Under the pieces are notes generated by a model. The model worked only from the letters and a program-made list of their open reading frames with translations, ran no database searches and was not told the origin of the DNA. Below, piece after piece: positions 63,389 to 64,000 of a DNA stretch of 64,000 nt. Source of the DNA: Zygaena filipendulae. Its lineage: Eukaryota; Arthropoda; Insecta; Lepidoptera; Zygaenidae. Within the stretch, counting starts at the first letter, position 1. Each line of letters opens with the position of its first letter. The stretch covers positions 3,980,501 through 4,044,500 of the forward strand of contig OU015655.1 of the NCBI GenBank assembly GCA_907165275.2, read 5' to 3'. The position numbers and the translations under genes were made by a program.

Positions 63389-63835
63389 TAACTGACTTCT
63401 AAAAAGGAGCAGGTACTGTGTTCGGCTGTATGCATTGTTTTTATGTATGTTCACCGATTATTCGAAGACTGTTGCACCGATTTGGAAAATTCTTGTTCCT
63501 TTGTCACCAAGTCTGATAAATAGTAATAGGATTTTGGAGAAATCGAGGGAACTCGTCAAAAATTATAGGCACACCTATTGCGATCTGGATATTTTTATAG
63601 TAAATCGTTTATTTGATTTCGGAAAGAAAAATTTGAAGAAGAGGAACTGATGATGAACACCACAGATGGTCATCGGAAATACTCAATAATAGGTATTTCA
63701 CGGGTATCGATTTGTTACCTTTAATATAATTTTTGAACAATTTACGCCCGTCACAATGTATATGGCGAAGTTGAACAGCTGATGGTGATGTCCTACGGGA
63801 ACTCCTCAATAATTAACGTTCCTGCATCAGGAAAA
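63389..63835 (+). repeat. Family F dispersed repeat
   Basis: It begins CTTCTAAAAAGGAGCAGG, continues TTCGGCTGTATGCATTG and later CCTACGGGAACTCCTCAATAA. It is much longer than the fragment at 27712-27775. It contains only short open frames. A non-autonomous element or LINE tail is possible. Confidence 0.5.
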
Positions 63836-64000
63836 GCAGTATTTTGTAAAAGGTGATGATTAGTTGAAATAAGGTTATTGTTACTTAGATAAATTACATA
63901 CCGACTCATTTAAAAGCGAGAAATAAACAAAATTTTAACAAAAAAGCTAAAAACGATTTCCAAAAACACAAAAATGCACAATACTAAAAAGCTAAAAAAA

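Larger units (their letters stand above)
60301..64000. other. Downstream intergenic DNA
   Basis: No gene was recognised. A CpG-rich patch with a perfect TGACGTCA (60480-60487) lies at about 60400-60620. The family E repeat is at 62128-62340 and the family F repeat at about 63389-63835. The remaining intervals, 60.6-62.1 and 62.4-63.4 kb, are AT-rich with nothing I can name. Confidence 0.55.

Overview
The window looks like a piece of an insect nuclear genome, most likely a moth or butterfly. The sequence is AT-rich with spliced genes. One gene product matches insect neurocalcin almost residue for residue. The long spaces between genes are filled with dispersed repeats of the kind I associate with Lepidoptera: a short repeat beginning near CTAGCTGTTCCCCGCGGTTTC and ending near CGCATTTATAATATTAGTA, several foldback MITE-like elements, and many GTAGGTACCTAC-type runs. 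No bacterial, organellar or CRISPR features were seen.

Layout. (1) 1-3258: non-coding sequence upstream of, or in the first intron of, gene 1. (2) 3267-7474, plus strand: a four-exon neuronal calcium sensor protein of 186 residues, close to Drosophila CG7646 as I recall it. (3) 13613-16221, plus strand: neurocalcin (Nca), four coding exons, 190 residues. The two genes are tandem paralogues and share one intron position. (4) 16222-30192: intergenic, repeat-rich. (5) 30193-36220: a complete Ty3/Gypsy LTR retrotransposon with two 420-bp LTRs that read as identical, an ATAT target duplication, intact gag and pol, and a very clear -1 frameshift signal between them. (6) 36221-53500: intergenic, with more foldback elements and several GC-rich islands that could be promoters or enhancers. 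(7) 54450-57590, plus strand: a 1046-residue protein with seven C2H2 zinc fingers in one uninterrupted reading frame, with a GC-rich leader and a long 3' untranslated region. (8) The rest, to 64000, is non-coding.

How the parts relate. The two calcium sensors are membrane-targeted EF-hand proteins that probably act in neurons, downstream of calcium entry. The zinc-finger protein is a likely nuclear regulator with three SUMO-type motifs. The retrotransposon is an independent recent arrival in the gap between them. Its Gag and Gag-Pol products would be set by a GGGAAAC slippery site followed by a pseudoknot. One foldback repeat family carries paired TGACGTCA (CRE-type) palindromes. It sits in the last intron of both calcium sensor genes and as an inverted pair near 28.3-29.1 kb.

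The most interesting items are the frameshift signal, the CRE-bearing repeat family, a folded element in the zinc-finger gene's 3' region, and an exact 71-bp duplication at 10.1 and 12.9 kb. All structural statements come from reading the sequence. No folding, alignment or database search was run.
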